Assembly (NCBI RefSeq): GCF_900149695.1
Contig: NZ_LT703006.1
Location: forward strand, 62,001-126,000
Length of the DNA: 64,000 nucleotides
Source: Anderseniella sp. Alg231-50
Lineage (GTDB): Bacteria; Pseudomonadota; Alphaproteobacteria; Rhizobiales; Aestuariivirgaceae
Direction: 5' to 3'
How positions within the stretch are numbered: position 1 is the stretch's first letter; each line of letters starts with the position of its first letter. Positions 27,806 through 37,284 of the stretch are shown in pieces. The position numbers were made by a program, and so were the translations under genes. A model generated the notes under the pieces. That model did not search any database, was not told where the DNA came from, and saw nothing but the letters and a program-made list of their open reading frames with translations.

Positions 27806-28693
27806 ATGAACCCCAAGGTCATCATCACATGCGCCGTCACCGGCGCAGGCGACACGGTCGGCAAGCACCCGGCCATTCCCGTAACTCCCGAGCAGATTGC
27901 CAATTCGGCGCTTGAAGGGGCATCTGCCGGCGCTGCCATCGTTCATTGCCATGTACGCGAACCGGAAACCGGCAAAGGGGTTCGCAATGTCGACTATTAC
28001 CGGGAGGTCATGGAACGCATCCGCGCCAGGAACACCGATGTCATCATCAACCTGACCGCCGGCATGGGCGGCGACCTGATGATCGGCGACGGTGAGACAC
28101 CGCGCAACTTCGATGAGGATAACACCGATCTTGTCGGCCCGGTTGAACGCCTGCTGCATGTTGCCGAACTGCGCCCGGAAATCTGCACGCTCGACTGCGG
28201 CTCGCTCAACTTCGGCGACACCAATTCCATCGTCGTGCAGACACCGGTACAGTTGCGCGAACAGGCCAGGCTGATCCAGTCCTACGGCGTAAAGCCGGAA
28301 ATGGAGATTTTTGACTCCGGCAATCTGTGGTTTGCCAAGCAACTCGTCTCGGAAGGCCTGATTTCAGGCATTCCGATGTTCCAGCTCTGCCTCGGTATTC
28401 CCTGGGGCGCGCCGGTCAACACCGAAACCATGACCTACATGGTATCGCAACTGCCCGACGAATGCGTCTGGGCCGGTTTCGGCATCGGCCGCTGGCAAAT
28501 GCCGATGGCGGCCCAGGCCATGATCCTCGGCGGTCATGTCCGTGTCGGACTGGAAGACAATCTCTATCTGGACAAAGGCGTCTATGCCTCCAACGGCTCG
28601 CTGACCGAGCGGGCCACGGAAATCATCCGCCTGCTGGGGGCACAGGTCGCCACCCCGGCTGAAGCCCGCGGCATACTGGGTCTCAATTCATGA
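27806..28693 (+). CDS. BKACE-family beta-keto acid cleavage enzyme (probable 3-dehydrocarnitine cleavage)
   Basis: A 295-residue TIM-barrel enzyme of the BKACE family (formerly DUF849). The zinc ligands H47-C-H49 (HCHVRE) and the C-terminal H244...E250 segment (HVRVGLEDN) are intact. BKACE enzymes convert a beta-keto acid plus acetyl-CoA into acetoacetate and a new CoA ester. Next to carnitine dehydrogenase the expected substrate is 3-dehydrocarnitine, giving betainyl-CoA, as for CdhC of Pseudomonas. GAGGGAGAA precedes ATG 27806. It overlaps the dehydrogenase gene by four bases. Confidence 0.88.
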   Translation: MNPKVIITCAVTGAGDTVGKHPAIPVTPEQIANSALEGASAGAAIVHCHVREPETGKGVRNVDYYREVMERIRARNTDVIINLTAGMGGDLMIGDGETPRNFDEDNTDLVGPVERLLHVAELRPEICTLDCGSLNFGDTNSIVVQTPVQLREQARLIQSYGVKPEMEIFDSGNLWFAKQLVSEGLISGIPMFQLCLGIPWGAPVNTETMTYMVSQLPDECVWAGFGIGRWQMPMAAQAMILGGHVRVGLEDNLYLDKGVYASNGSLTERATEIIRLLGAQVATPAEARGILGLNS

Positions 28694-29652
28694 CCGGCGT
28701 CAAAACCCTAGGGATAGCCGGTTCCGGCGTTATTGGCGCCGGCTGGGCGGCGCGTGCCATGGCGCACGGCGTTGATGTCGTCGCCTATGACCCGTTTCCG
28801 GAGTCCGAACAGGCGATGCGCGACAAGGTTGAACGCGCCTGGCCATCCATGATCAAGTTGATGGACGGCAAGCCGGACACCACCGGCACGCTCACCTTCA
28901 CAACCGACTTGAAGCAAATGTGCCAAGCCGCTGACTGGATTCAGGAAGCCGCACCAGAGCGCGAAGACCTGAAGATCTCGCTGTATGAGCAAATGGATGA
29001 ACTGGCAAACCCTTCGGTTGTCATTGCCTCATCGTCATCCGGATTTCTGCCAACCCGTCTGCAGTCGAAATGCAAGCATCCCGAACGCGTCATCATCGGG
29101 CACCCGTTCTATCCGGTTTACCTGCTGCCGCTGGTGGAAACCGTTGCCGGTGAAAAAACATCCGCTGACACCATGGACCGGGCGGACGGGTTCTATCGCG
29201 CCATCGGCATGTTCCCGTTACGCCTGAAAAAGGAAATTGACGGCTATATCTGCGACCGCCTGCAGGAAGCCATGTGGCGCGAGGCGCTGAACGTTCTCGA
29301 CCTGGGGATCGGCACGACGGAGGATATAGACAGGGCGATTGTCTACTCCGCCGGCCTGCGCTGGTCCATCATGGGCTCCTTCCTGCACTACCACACCGCC
29401 GGCGGCGATGGCGGCATGCGGTCTTTCATGGCCCAGTTCGACCCGTCACTGGAGTTGCCGTGGACCGACCTGAAATTCCCCAAATGGTCTGACGAACTTA
29501 CCGACAAGCTGATTGGCGGTTGCGAGACGCAGGCTGAAGGCAGGAGCATCGGTGAATGGGAAACCAAGCGCAACGACGTGCTGGTCGACATCATGCATGT
29601 GCTCAAGAAGCACAATATCGGCGTTGGTGAAGTCCTGAACGGGAAAGTGTGA
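28690..29652 (+). CDS. L-carnitine dehydrogenase (3-hydroxyacyl-CoA dehydrogenase fold)
   Basis: Oxidises L-carnitine to 3-dehydrocarnitine with NAD. The 320-residue protein has the Rossmann motif [13 protein letters not shown], catalytic-region [10 protein letters not shown] and [14 protein letters not shown], and the C-terminal helical domain with [13 protein letters not shown], all typical of carnitine 3-dehydrogenases. In many relatives the enzyme is fused to a betainyl-CoA thioesterase domain; here it stops at the usual unfused length and no thioesterase follows. Overlaps BKACE upstream (ATGA) and the SDR start downstream. Confidence 0.9.
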   Translation: MTGVKTLGIAGSGVIGAGWAARAMAHGVDVVAYDPFPESEQAMRDKVERAWPSMIKLMDGKPDTTGTLTFTTDLKQMCQAADWIQEAAPEREDLKISLYEQMDELANPSVVIASSSSGFLPTRLQSKCKHPERVIIGHPFYPVYLLPLVETVAGEKTSADTMDRADGFYRAIGMFPLRLKKEIDGYICDRLQEAMWREALNVLDLGIGTTEDIDRAIVYSAGLRWSIMGSFLHYHTAGGDGGMRSFMAQFDPSLELPWTDLKFPKWSDELTDKLIGGCETQAEGRSIGEWETKRNDVLVDIMHVLKKHNIGVGEVLNGKV

Positions 29653-30422
29653 TGTCGGCGCGGCGCATCATCATTACCGCTGCGGGCTCAGGCATTGGCC
29701 GGGAAATCGCCATCCGGTTTGCCGATGAAGGTGCGCAGGTTCATGTCTGCGACGTGGACCGGGATGGCCTGGATGAGATCACGTCACAGCATCCGACCAT
29801 AAAAGCTGCCAGGCTCGACGTAACTGATGAGGCCGCTGTCGATGCCTGGTTGCACGCTGCACTCGATGATCTCGGTGGCTGCGATGTGCTGGTCAACAAT
29901 GCCGGAATTGCCGGTCCCACCGCTGCCGTGGAAGACATGACGTTACAGGCATGGCGGCAATGCCTTGCCATCAACCTTGATGCGCAAATGCTCACCTGCC
30001 GCCGTGTCATGCCGGTCATGAAGGCGCAAAAGGCCGGCTGCATCATCAACATGTCATCTACCGCAGGTCTGTTCGGCTGTCCGTTCCGCACGCCCTATGC
30101 TGCCGCCAAATGGGCCGTCATCGGATTCACAAAATCAGTGGCAGCAGAAGCAGGTCCGTACAACATACGTTGCAATGCCATCTGCCCGGGATCAGTAGAT
30201 GGTGATCGCATGGACCGGGTTATCGCTGCCGAAGCTGCAAAAACCGGAAAGTCGCCGAGAGCAGTGCACACTGAGTACACGTCCGGCACTTCCATGCGGC
30301 GCTTCGCGAAAGCATCCGAAATCGCTGATTTGTGCCAGTACCTGGCGTCCGACGCAGCTAAATTCATTTCCGGCCAGGCCATACCAGTGGACGGCCACAC
30401 CGAAACCTACCACTCGGAGTAA
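29652..30422 (+). CDS. SDR family oxidoreductase in the carnitine operon
   Basis: A 256-residue classical SDR with the cofactor loop TAAGSGIG, Asp at the end of beta-2 (CDVDRDG, pointing to NAD), NNAG, catalytic Ser in NMSSTAG, and YAAAK. ATG 29652 shares its A with the preceding stop; GTG 29649 is the alternative. Role unproven. One idea is 3-hydroxybutyrate dehydrogenase acting on the acetoacetate released by BKACE; another is a second hydroxy-acid or carnitine enantiomer dehydrogenase. Confidence 0.83.
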   Translation: MSARRIIITAAGSGIGREIAIRFADEGAQVHVCDVDRDGLDEITSQHPTIKAARLDVTDEAAVDAWLHAALDDLGGCDVLVNNAGIAGPTAAVEDMTLQAWRQCLAINLDAQMLTCRRVMPVMKAQKAGCIINMSSTAGLFGCPFRTPYAAAKWAVIGFTKSVAAEAGPYNIRCNAICPGSVDGDRMDRVIAAEAAKTGKSPRAVHTEYTSGTSMRRFAKASEIADLCQYLASDAAKFISGQAIPVDGHTETYHSE

Positions 30423-30427
30423 ATGTC

Positions 30428-31591
30428 ATGGACTTCAACCTCACTGAAGAACAGCGCATGATCGTGGATACCACGCGAGCTTTTGTGGAAAACGAACTGT
30501 ATCCGCATGAAGCCGAGGTGGAACGCACCGGCGAGCTTCGCCGCGACCTGTACGAAGAGTTGAAAGCCAAGGCCATCGAGGCGGGCCTGTATGCCGCCAA
30601 CATGCCGGAAGAAGTAGGTGGCGCCGGCCTCGATACCCAGTCCTGGGTGTTGTATGAAAAGGAACTCGGACGCGCCAATTACGCCCTGCACTGGAATTGC
30701 GTGGCCCGGCCGTCGAACATCCTGATGGCCTGCAATGAAGAGCAGCGTGAGCGCTACACCCTGCCCTGCGTGCGTGGTGAAAAGATCGACTGCATGGCCA
30801 TGACCGAACCCGGTGCCGGATCTGACCTGCGCGGCATGAAGGCAACTGCAGTGCGCGACGGCGACGACTGGATCATCAACGGCACCAAGCACTTCATCTC
30901 TCATGCGGATGTAGCTGATTTCGTTATTGTTTATGCCGCCAGTGGCGAAGAGGACACGCCGCGCGGCAAGAAAAAGCTGATTACGTCGTTCATTGTCGAC
31001 ATGGGCACCCCCGGGTTCACCGTGCGCGACGGCTACCGAAATGTCTCGCATCGCGGCTACACCAACTCGATACTGGAATTTGACAATTGCCGGGTGCCGG
31101 ACGCCCAGCGCCTCGGTGAAATCCACAAAGGGTTCGAGGTTGCCAATGACTGGCTCGGCGCCACCCGCCTGCAGGTTGCAGCCACCTGCCTGGGCCGCGC
31201 CGAACGCGCCTTCGAACATGCCCTGCAATGGTCGGTGGACCGGCAACAGTTCGGCCAGCAGATATCCAAGTTCCAGGGTGTGTCGTTCAAGCTTGCCGAC
31301 ATGGCGCTCGACCTGAAATCGGCGAACCTGCTCACCCTGGAAGCCGCCTGGAAATACGACGAGGGCACCGTCACCGACGCCGACATGGCCATGGCGAAAC
31401 TCAAGGCATCGGAAATGCTGGCTTTCGTGGCCGATGAAGCCATCCAGATACATGGCGGCATGGGCGTCATGGACGAGTTGCCGCTGGAACGCATCTGGCG
31501 CGATGCCCGCATCGAGCGTATCTGGGAAGGCACCTCGGAAATCCAGCGCCACATCATCTCGCGCGAACTGCTGCGTCCGCTCGGTGGATGA
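30428..31591 (+). CDS. Acyl-CoA dehydrogenase (probable gamma-butyrobetainyl-CoA or crotonobetainyl-CoA type)
   Basis: A 387-residue flavoenzyme with the family signatures AMTEPGAGSDLRGM and the C-terminal QIHGGMGVMDELPLE and RIWEGTSEIQR. The catalytic base is most likely the Glu in this last segment or the one before it. It uses FAD to make a 2,3-double bond in an acyl-CoA. In this operon, between carnitine enzymes and a CaiD-like hydratase, the reasonable substrate is gamma-butyrobetainyl-CoA, giving crotonobetainyl-CoA. It is five bases after the SDR stop and eight before the synthetase start. Confidence 0.87.
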   Translation: MDFNLTEEQRMIVDTTRAFVENELYPHEAEVERTGELRRDLYEELKAKAIEAGLYAANMPEEVGGAGLDTQSWVLYEKELGRANYALHWNCVARPSNILMACNEEQRERYTLPCVRGEKIDCMAMTEPGAGSDLRGMKATAVRDGDDWIINGTKHFISHADVADFVIVYAASGEEDTPRGKKKLITSFIVDMGTPGFTVRDGYRNVSHRGYTNSILEFDNCRVPDAQRLGEIHKGFEVANDWLGATRLQVAATCLGRAERAFEHALQWSVDRQQFGQQISKFQGVSFKLADMALDLKSANLLTLEAAWKYDEGTVTDADMAMAKLKASEMLAFVADEAIQIHGGMGVMDELPLERIWRDARIERIWEGTSEIQRHIISRELLRPLGG

Positions 31592-31598
31592 AACGCAC

Positions 31599-33635
31599 AT
31601 GGGTTCGCAATCTCTGGATCGCCTGCTGTCTCCCCGTTCGGTCGCCGTTGTCGGCGGCCGGGTTGCGGAAAGCGTGATCGGCGAACTTTTGAAGCTGGGC
31701 TTTACCGGCGACATATGGCCGGTGAACCCGAAGCGGGACAACATGGCCGGGCTTGCCTGTTTCCCCAGCCTGGAAGACCTGCCGAGCGTGCCAGATGCCG
31801 CCTATATCGGCGTGTCGCGCGAACCTGCCATTGCGGCAGTGCGCACCTTGCGCGCCCTGGGCGCAGGCGGCGCAGTATGTCATGCCGCCGGGTTTTCAGA
31901 ACTGGGCGACGGCGGCACCCCGCTCAACGATGCGCTGATCGAGGCCGCCGGTGACATGCCGGTCATCGGGCCCAATTGCTGGGGCGTGCTGAACCTTCTG
32001 GACCGCACCGCCTTGTGGCCGGATTTTCACGGTTGTGAGCCGGTCGAACGGGGCGTCGCCATCTTGTCCCAGTCCGGCAATATGGCTATCAATTTCACCA
32101 TGCAGGCCCGCGCCCTGCCGCTGGCCATGGTCATCACTGTCGGCAATCAGACGGTCACCGACATCAATGACATGATCGAGGCGCTGCTGGACGACGAGCG
32201 CATTACCGCCATCGGCATCCACACCGAAGGCATTGCGGACGTGGCGCGGTTTTCGGATATCGCCTGCAAGGCGCATGCGAAAGACAAGCCCATTGTCGCC
32301 CTGAAAACCGGGGCATCGGAAAAGGGCGCCCGCGCCACCATCAGCCATACCGCGACACTGGCCGGCAGCGACCGGTTTTATGATGCCCTGCTTGCCCGCA
32401 CCGGCGTTGCCCGGGCCCGGTCGGTACCGGCCTTCATCGAAACACTGAAGCTGTTGTCCGTGGCAGGCCACCTGCCCTCGGGCCGCATTACCTCGCTGAG
32501 TTGTTCAGGCGGTGAAGCCTCCCTGATGGCAGACGCGGTTGAACAACGGTCTCACCTGTCACTGCCTGACCTGTCACCTGGGGAAACTGCAAGCGTGCGC
32601 GCAACCCTGAACGAGTTCGTCGACGTGGCCAATCCGCTCGACTACCACACCTTCATCTGGGCCGATTTCGACGCCATGAAGCAGACCTATGCCGCCATGA
32701 TGCGGGTCGATGCCGACATGGCCTGCCTGATCTACGATATCCCGCGTGCCGACCGGGCCGATACCGCACAGTACGACATCGGTCTTGACGCCTGGATCGC
32801 AGCCAAGCAGGAAACCGGCAGTGCTGCCTGTGTGATCGCCACCTTGCCTGAGTGCCTGCCGGAGGCAACAGCCACGCGGCTGCGCGAAGCAGGCATCACG
32901 CCTTTGTTCGGGCTTGATGAGGCGCTGGATGCCATGAATGCTGCCGCTGCAACCGCAGCATGCACACCACATCCGTTGCCGTCACCCGAAGTAATGACTT
33001 CCCAGGCGGGCATACTGACCGAGCATGCCTCCAAGGCAATGCTCGCACAGGCGGGCTTGCGGATACCTGATGCCATAAGCTGCGCCATATCCGAGGCGGG
33101 CTCCGCCGCCGGCGGCATCGGTTTTCCGGTCGCCCTGAAGGCATCCGGCGTTGCTCACAAGACGGAAGCCGGAGGCGTGACGTTGAACCTCGAAACATCG
33201 CAACAGGTCCAGACCGCGGCGGATGCAATGTCTGCCATAACGAGCGACGTTCTCGTTGAGGAAATGATCACCGATGCCGTTTGCGAGCTCATTGTCGGCA
33301 TCACCCGTGACCCGCAGTTTGGCCTGGCGCTGGTGATTGGTGCCGGCGGCGTCCTGACGGAACTGCTTGAAGACAGCGCCATCATCTTGCTGCCTGCTTC
33401 GCGGGCAGACATTGCAACGGCACTTGCGAGCCTGAAAGTCAGCCGTCTCATTGACGGCTATCGTGGCAAGGCAGGCGACCTTGCAGGCACCCTGGAGGCA
33501 ATCGAAACCGTTGCACGGTTTGCCACCGACAACGCCACGACACTTGAAGAACTGGACATAAACCCGTTGATGGTGCTTGCACCCGGCAAGGGCGCCGTTG
33601 CAGCAGACGCCCTGATACGCATTCGCCAGATTTAA
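31599..33635 (+). CDS. NDP-forming acyl-CoA synthetase (fused alpha and beta domains)
   Basis: A 678-residue single-chain ADP-forming type CoA ligase. N-terminal CoA-binding Rossmann domain (SVAVVGG), succinyl-CoA-ligase-like domain with the phospho-His H250 in ISHTATLAGSD, and a C-terminal ATP-grasp domain (about residues 460-678; GFPVALKASGVAHKTEAGGV). By context it activates a trimethylammonio acid such as gamma-butyrobetaine or crotonobetaine, a job done in E. coli by the unrelated AMP-forming CaiC. ATG 31599 follows the dehydrogenase stop by seven bases; the longer frame to 31434 lies inside that gene. Confidence 0.87.
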   Translation: MGSQSLDRLLSPRSVAVVGGRVAESVIGELLKLGFTGDIWPVNPKRDNMAGLACFPSLEDLPSVPDAAYIGVSREPAIAAVRTLRALGAGGAVCHAAGFSELGDGGTPLNDALIEAAGDMPVIGPNCWGVLNLLDRTALWPDFHGCEPVERGVAILSQSGNMAINFTMQARALPLAMVITVGNQTVTDINDMIEALLDDERITAIGIHTEGIADVARFSDIACKAHAKDKPIVALKTGASEKGARATISHTATLAGSDRFYDALLARTGVARARSVPAFIETLKLLSVAGHLPSGRITSLSCSGGEASLMADAVEQRSHLSLPDLSPGETASVRATLNEFVDVANPLDYHTFIWADFDAMKQTYAAMMRVDADMACLIYDIPRADRADTAQYDIGLDAWIAAKQETGSAACVIATLPECLPEATATRLREAGITPLFGLDEALDAMNAAAATAACTPHPLPSPEVMTSQAGILTEHASKAMLAQAGLRIPDAISCAISEAGSAAGGIGFPVALKASGVAHKTEAGGVTLNLETSQQVQTAADAMSAITSDVLVEEMITDAVCELIVGITRDPQFGLALVIGAGGVLTELLEDSAIILLPASRADIATALASLKVSRLIDGYRGKAGDLAGTLEAIETVARFATDNATTLEELDINPLMVLAPGKGAVAADALIRIRQI

Positions 33636-33647
33636 AGGAGAACACCC

Positions 33648-34448
33648 ATGACCTTGTTCAACATGACTGACGGCCCAATCAGGACTTCCGTGAGCGGCCG
33701 GGTGCTGGAAGTCACCATTGACCGGCCCAAGGCCAACGCCATTGACGCCGCCACCAGCCGCATCATGGGAGACGTGTTTTCTGCGTTCCGCGACGACAAC
33801 AACTTGCGCAGCGCCATTCTCACGTCAACCGGGGATCGCTTCTTCTGTCCGGGCTGGGACCTGAAGGCTGCAGCCGATGGGGAATCTGCGGACGCCGATT
33901 ACGGTCTTGGTGGCTTTGGCGGCCTGCAGGAACTACCCAATCTCGGCAAGCCGGTGGTTTGCGCCGTCAATGGCCTTGCTTATGGCGGCGGTTTTGAGAT
34001 CATGATCGCCTGCGACATCATCATCGCGGCAGATCATGCCACCTTCGCCCTGCCGGAAATCCGCTCCGGCGTCATTGCCGATGCCGCCACCATAAAGCTG
34101 CCGCGCCGCATTCCCTATCACGTCGCCATGGAAATGCTGCTCACCGGACGCTCGTTTGACACGGACGAAGCCAAGCACTGGGGCATCATCAACGAGATCG
34201 TTGCAGCAGACGCCCTGATGACCCGTGCCCGCGAAGTAGCGGAAAAACTCGCCGGCGGCCCGCCGCTGGTCTATGCGGCTATCAAGGAAGTGCTCGAACG
34301 CGTGCATCACCTGAACGACAAGGAAGCACTCGCCTTGCTCAACCGCCGCGGCCTGCCCACCATCTCAAAGCTCTATGCTTCGGAAGACCAGCTGGAAGGC
34401 GCCAAGGCCTTCGCCGAAAAGCGCGACCCCGTATGGAAGGGCAAATAA
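33648..34448 (+). CDS. Enoyl-CoA hydratase family, CaiD-like (carnitinyl-CoA dehydratase)
   Basis: A 266-residue crotonase-fold enzyme. CoA-ester oxyanion-hole segments are DRFFCPGWDLKA and NGLAYGGGFEIMIACD; the acid in the second region is in FALPEIRSGV. The EIMIACDIIIAADHATFALP stretch is very similar to CaiD, which interconverts crotonobetainyl-CoA and carnitinyl-CoA. AAAGGAG precedes ATG 33648. Last gene of the rightward operon; it converges with the LysR gene after ten bases. Confidence 0.88.
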   Translation: MTLFNMTDGPIRTSVSGRVLEVTIDRPKANAIDAATSRIMGDVFSAFRDDNNLRSAILTSTGDRFFCPGWDLKAAADGESADADYGLGGFGGLQELPNLGKPVVCAVNGLAYGGGFEIMIACDIIIAADHATFALPEIRSGVIADAATIKLPRRIPYHVAMEMLLTGRSFDTDEAKHWGIINEIVAADALMTRAREVAEKLAGGPPLVYAAIKEVLERVHHLNDKEALALLNRRGLPTISKLYASEDQLEGAKAFAEKRDPVWKGK

Positions 34449-34458
34449 CTCAAGACAC

Positions 34459-35379
34459 TCAGACCCGGCACTTCTCAGCGCTGTGCAGCAATCTCTGTCG
34501 GATAACAGGTGTCGCAAACTCCAAGAACACATCCAGTTTTTGCGGAATGCGCTGGGTCCGCGGAAAACTGAATGTGACCCCCCTGGGATCAATTTCAAAC
34601 TCGTCAAGTACGATTTGCAGTTCACCTGACGCAACGCCGGATGCAACTTGATAAGAGTATAATTGAGTGAGCCCTCCGTTTCGTAACACCGCATCCATGG
34701 CAGCTTCAGCGGTGTTTACAACCAGTTTTGAGTGGACATTGATCTCACGCAAATTGCGGGACGGACCTGCAAAAGTCCACGCAACATGATCACCTGACCG
34801 GGAAAATGTAATGCACTGGTGCTTTGTGATGTCACCCAATGCGCAAGGAACACCTTTTTCCGACAAATATTGCCGGCTCGCGCAGACGACCTGCCTGACG
34901 GTCCCCAGTTTTTCAACATTCATGGAGCTGGTTGATGTTTCGCCAATCCTGACACCAAGATCAATATGCCCATCGGGCAGGTCCAGAATGTGGTTTGTCA
35001 GTAGTAGCCGGGCTTCAATGTCGTCGTGCAGGCGCATGAAATCACTGATTATAGGCAACATGTGCAGCCGGCCGAACATCGATGGTGCAGTGATTGTCAA
35101 CAATCCTGAAGCGCGTTGGTATTCACCCGATGCTCTACGTTCGGCGTTGTCGACCTCTTCGAGAATGCGCCTGGCATCATCGTAATAGTCATGTCCGCAA
35201 CTGGTGACGGAAATCTTGCGCGTCGTACGGATGAGCAGCTGTGCTCCGATCTGACTCTCAAGCTCCGCGATCTTTCGGCAGACAGTGGGAACTGGCATGC
35301 CCAGTGATCGCGATGCGGCCGAAAAACCCTGCGCTTCCACCACAGCGACAAACACTCGCATAGCGCCAAACCGATCCAA
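34459..35379 (-). CDS. LysR family transcriptional regulator
   Basis: A 306-residue LTTR. N-terminal winged helix (VFVAVVEAQGFSAASRSLGM... RKIAELESQIGAQLLIRTTR) and a periplasmic-binding-like effector domain. The start is TTG at 35379 with GGAA nine bases upstream; relatives begin MDRF-x-x-MRVFV, which supports this over ATG 35361. It converges with the carnitine operon, so it is not the obvious regulator of that operon. It is divergent from the small gene at 35521. Target unknown. Confidence 0.87.
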   Translation of the reverse strand: MDRFGAMRVFVAVVEAQGFSAASRSLGMPVPTVCRKIAELESQIGAQLLIRTTRKISVTSCGHDYYDDARRILEEVDNAERRASGEYQRASGLLTITAPSMFGRLHMLPIISDFMRLHDDIEARLLLTNHILDLPDGHIDLGVRIGETSTSSMNVEKLGTVRQVVCASRQYLSEKGVPCALGDITKHQCITFSRSGDHVAWTFAGPSRNLREINVHSKLVVNTAEAAMDAVLRNGGLTQLYSYQVASGVASGELQIVLDEFEIDPRGVTFSFPRTQRIPQKLDVFLEFATPVIRQRLLHSAEKCRV

Positions 35380-35520
35380 TTTTTATTCCAAAATTTGAAA
35401 AAGAACTTACCAAAATTACGTTATTCTCTCAAAAATTGGAAGCACTACAATGGCCAATGCGTAACCTGCAAGAAATTGCCTCACAGGGGCAGAACAACAG
35501 ATTCAAAAGGAACAGGCATC

Positions 35521-35715
35521 ATGACTACAAAGAAGTTTCCGCCTACCCGGGATCGGCGCAATATTGGCCAGGTCATATTTCCAATCGAAAAAATGGCGGC
35601 GGCGCGCGAACTCAGTTCGTGCTGCGTCGGAGTCGAAGCCGCGCTGGAAACAAACACCGGCTTCTCCGGGGTTATGAGGCAACTGCATGATGACCGTAAG
35701 AAGAATGGTTCTTAG
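35521..35715 (+). CDS. Small hypothetical protein (64 residues)
   Basis: A 64-residue basic protein beginning MTTKKFPPTRDRR and ending HDDRKKNGS, with a central EKMAAARELSSC helix. ATG 35521 has a good ribosome site (AAAAGGAA, eight bases upstream), and the frame differs from longer noise frames around it. I do not recognise a family. Divergent from the LysR gene, whose regulator may control it. Confidence 0.45.
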   Translation: MTTKKFPPTRDRRNIGQVIFPIEKMAAARELSSCCVGVEAALETNTGFSGVMRQLHDDRKKNGS

Positions 35716-36059
35716 TGGATCAGATGAAGCTCTCCTCTTCGTTGCATCACTTTAAGTAGTCGGTCAGCTTGCCCCGGCGGTTGATGCCATGCCGTACTGT
35801 CAAGGACGTCGAGTGGTTGGAGCACTGGCCTGGAGCTTTACGCAAAGCGGGCTTGCCAGAAAGCCAACCGACACCCCATTGTTTTCCACCAGTGCAAACC
35901 CCGGCCACTTGACCGGGGTAAAGAGATCGTAACGGGGCAACCGTTGACCTTCCCAATATTGGGGTGGTCACGCAGGCCGCCTGTAGCTTGGGCTGCTGAA
36001 CCGGTTCCGTTTGAGCGGGACGATCCCTGAAGTGCAGGCTGTTTCAAGCCGAATATGGC
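35716..36059. other. Gap without a recognised gene
   Basis: About 340 bases between the 64-residue ORF and the aminotransferase stop. Two overlapping minus-strand frames (35747-35971 and 35838-36047) are open but have Gly/Arg/Trp-rich, unstructured composition. A short hairpin CCCCGG/CCGGGG lies at 35899-35918 without a T-run. Could be a decayed gene or a structured RNA; nothing definite. Confidence 0.4.
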
Positions 36060-37283
36060 TCAATCCCGCGCGACATTTCCGCTTCTGACCGGAACACCGA
36101 ACTCCTCGAAACAGATATCTGCCAGCCTGGCGATACCCTCGCGGATATTATCGATTGGCGGATGACCGAAGCACAGGCGCATGCGGTGTTTGTTGGCTGT
36201 TCCATCCACTGTCCACTGCGAACCGGGATTGATCTCCACACCCTGCTCCAGCGCCACCTGAAACAACCGGTCAGTATCGACGTTTTCCGGCAAGCTGACC
36301 CACAGATAGATGCCGCCGACCGGCCTGTCGTACTCAACACTTTCACCAAAATGCTCATCAAGAGCGTCGCACAACGCGGCAGCCTTGGCCGTCAGCATCG
36401 GCAGCAGGCCGGAGACATGATCATCAAAATGTTCGGGCAGGTATTCCGCCAGCACCATCTGCTCCAGCGCCCCGCTGCCAGCGTCTGTTTTCAGCGGCAG
36501 GACGGAGCTGAGCAACGACCAGGGAGCGACGAGGTATCCAACCCGCAAGGCAGGCGCGATTGTCTTTGAGAACGTCCCGCAATAAATCACCCGCTGGTCA
36601 TCGTCGAGCGCATGAATAGCCGGCGGACGCTCACCGGAAAACACCAGGTCGGCATAGCAGTCGTCTTCGAAGACCGGCACATCGTAAGCTTTCGCCAGCG
36701 CCAGCATCTCGCGCCGTCGCTCCACGGGCATGACGGAGCCGGTCGGGTTCTGGACGGTGGGGATGGTATAGATGTATTTCGGCTTGCGGCCGGCCTCAGC
36801 CAGTTCCGACAGCACGCGCTCCAGCGCATCCATGCGCATGCCGTCCTGATCAAGCTCTATTCCCGCATAGTCGACGCCGAGGGCATCAAGACGGCTCAGC
36901 GCTCCGGAATAGTTCGCTGCCTCCAGCAAGACGACATCGCCCTTGTCCAGCAGTACCCTGTTGACCAGGTCCATGGCCTGGAGAGACCCGCTGGTCAGCA
37001 AAACCTCTTCCGGCGTCGCGGCGATTCCGGTGCGGCCTTGCAGGCAATTGCACACGAACTCACGCAAGGGCAGATACCCTTGCGGGCCACTGTTCATGCC
37101 GTATTTTGCCATTGCATGTCCCTGGTCCCGGATCACTTTACTGATGGCATCAGCAAGCGCTTCGACCGGAACGGTCGGCTCATCGATATTGCCGCCTACG
37201 AAATGAAAGGGCGGATATCCTGAAAACCGGCTCGCTTTGGATATGGCCGCAGCCGATAACACAGAGCCGAACTCAAACGCCAT
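36060..37283 (-). CDS. PLP-dependent aminotransferase (MocR/2-aminoadipate type, no HTH)
   Basis: A 407-residue fold-type I aminotransferase. It has the N-terminal arm FHFVGGNID, TSGSLQAMDLV, the PTVQNPTGSVMP loop, VFEDDCYADLVF, and the Schiff-base Lys in GTFSKTIAPALRVGY. It belongs to the group that supplies the C-terminal domain of MocR regulators and free-standing 2-aminoadipate or aromatic/valine transaminases. Substrate unknown. ATG 37283 is one base from the stop of the transglycosylase gene, so it is translationally linked to it, an odd functional pairing. Confidence 0.85.
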   Translation of the reverse strand: MAFEFGSVLSAAAISKASRFSGYPPFHFVGGNIDEPTVPVEALADAISKVIRDQGHAMAKYGMNSGPQGYLPLREFVCNCLQGRTGIAATPEEVLLTSGSLQAMDLVNRVLLDKGDVVLLEAANYSGALSRLDALGVDYAGIELDQDGMRMDALERVLSELAEAGRKPKYIYTIPTVQNPTGSVMPVERRREMLALAKAYDVPVFEDDCYADLVFSGERPPAIHALDDDQRVIYCGTFSKTIAPALRVGYLVAPWSLLSSVLPLKTDAGSGALEQMVLAEYLPEHFDDHVSGLLPMLTAKAAALCDALDEHFGESVEYDRPVGGIYLWVSLPENVDTDRLFQVALEQGVEINPGSQWTVDGTANKHRMRLCFGHPPIDNIREGIARLADICFEEFGVPVRSGNVARD

Positions 37284-37284
37284 G

